Positions 63,326 to 64,000 of a stretch of 64,000 nt of DNA are shown piece by piece. A program made the translations under genes and the position numbers. Each line of letters starts with the position of its first letter. Within the stretch, counting starts at the first letter, position 1. This stretch comes from Bacteroides intestinalis DSM 17393 (GTDB lineage Bacteria; Bacteroidota; Bacteroidia; Bacteroidales; Bacteroidaceae): assembly GCF_000172175.1 (NCBI RefSeq), contig NZ_ABJL02000008.1, forward strand, positions 1,550,001 to 1,614,000. The letters are read 5' to 3'. A model generated the notes under the pieces. That model was not told the DNA's origin. It saw only the letters and a program-made list of their open reading frames with translations, and searched no databases.

Positions 63326-64000
63326 TTATTTATATTTTGCTTTCAAAGTCTGTATCTGCTTGTCAAGCATTTCATCCAGTGCATCAAACTCACTCCAATC
63401 TAAGATACCGGGAACCATAACGACGAAGTTAATAAAATTATCATGTTCCAAAAGATAGGAGACTTCATCCTTAAAAGTGCGGTCATCACTCAAGATATTC
63501 TTTCTTCCCGCAGACAAGGCAAGCCCCATCAGCACATCGGTCTTTATCTTATAATAATCACCCACATCTTTCTTTTTCCTTCCCAACTCAAAATAGACCT
63601 GCATCACATCCTGCAACATACGTTTCTCAGGGATATACTGCATTAATGAGGAACCTTTCAACACGTCCAATGCATCGGTTCTATAAGAGAACTCATCAAA
63701 ATTATTAAAAAGCTTGCCATACTTCCATAAAGTATCTCCAGGTATCTTAGATACATCCATATTGTGGTTCGACAACACAGTGCTCATGTGTACATCAATA
63801 TCCAGCAACCGCTTTATTTTACGCAATTCCTCCTTATTGTACTCCAGTTCTTCCGCTACCAGTTGCATCGTCGCTCGCACTTCTTTCTGCCTACTGTGCT
63901 CCGCTATCTTGTCACTTCCCCAGAAAGTAACAATGATACCTGCCGCCACAATGCTGAACTGACGAAAATAGTCTCCCAGTTCCCAGCTTTTGAGCACGTT
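63326..64000 (-). CDS. Membrane protein of unknown function (partial at the window edge)
   Basis: At least 223 residues; the frame is open to the window end and the first in-frame start is only a GTG, so the true start is probably outside. An N-terminal membrane segment (IVAAGIIVTFWGS) follows LGDYFRQF. The rest is helical and charged, with a coiled stretch (VAEELEYNKEELRKIKRLL). No family is recognised with confidence. It lies upstream of the sigma factor operon on the same strand with a 108-base gap. Confidence 0.7.
   Translation of the reverse strand, partial: NVLKSWELGDYFRQFSIVAAGIIVTFWGSDKIAEHSRQKEVRATMQLVAEELEYNKEELRKIKRLLDIDVHMSTVLSNHNMDVSKIPGDTLWKYGKLFNNFDEFSYRTDALDVLKGSSLMQYIPEKRMLQDVMQVYFELGRKKKDVGDYYKIKTDVLMGLALSAGRKNILSDDRTFKDEVSYLLEHDNFINFVVMVPGILDWSEFDALDEMLDKQIQTLKAKYK

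Overview
The window reads as chromosomal DNA of a gut Bacteroides. Evidence seen directly: many genes are preceded by the Bacteroidetes -7 box TAnnTTTG rather than by a Shine-Dalgarno sequence and a -35/-10 pair. The gene families also fit: a TonB-dependent receptor, LytTR two-component pairs, an RND pump fused to its outer-membrane factor, and a glutamate decarboxylase / glutaminase / channel / antiporter acid-resistance cluster. I cannot name the species from sequence alone. I see no rRNA, tRNA, transposase, phage gene or CRISPR array.

Layout. 1-134: tail of a sugar isomerase-like gene. 173-2785: membrane sensor kinase. 2927-23946: the most unusual region, a minus-strand series of fourteen FtsX/MacB-type half-permeases in seven B-A pairs. 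It contains only one ATPase, one HlyD/MacA-like adaptor and one DUF2807 protein, and no TolC. Two transcription units (adaptor plus three pairs; ATPase plus four pairs) each start with a sigma-54-like -24/-12 element. Each also has the same GTGTTC-N6-GGACAC dyad centred 55 bp from the -24 GG, so one unseen enhancer-binding regulator probably controls both. 24163-24440: 22-bp periodic repeats and a terminator. 24467-28120: LysM glucosaminidase, cytidine deaminase, hybrid sensor kinase. 28331-30185: an ABC-F gene behind a structured leader with a five-codon peptide and alternative stems. 30322-35624: TonB-dependent receptor, a pseudokinase, an intact LytS-type kinase and a LytTR regulator, the last three overlapping. 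35719-43251: GNAT, NudC, phosphohexomutase, C69 dipeptidase, M23 peptidase and a small membrane protein. 43435-51809: alanine dehydrogenase, a LytTR/LytS pair and an RND metal-type efflux system. 51935-53176: MFS transporter.

53381-59071 is a glutamate-dependent acid-resistance locus: gadB and glsA rightward, a potassium-channel-like gene leftward, and gadC rightward. Glutaminase would supply glutamate and ammonia, GadB would consume a proton while making GABA, and GadC would exchange the two. In this sequence gadC carries a -1 frameshift near 58205, and the channel has TTVGSN where TVGYGD is usual. Between glsA and the channel gene lies a long inverted repeat enclosing eight palindromes spaced exactly 22 bp apart.

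59195-64000: a flavin oxidoreductase, then an ECF sigma factor operon (sigma factor, an anti-sigma-like/beta-barrel fusion, two exported proteins) and the edge of a membrane protein. All functions are inferred from motifs and family knowledge; no database search was run.
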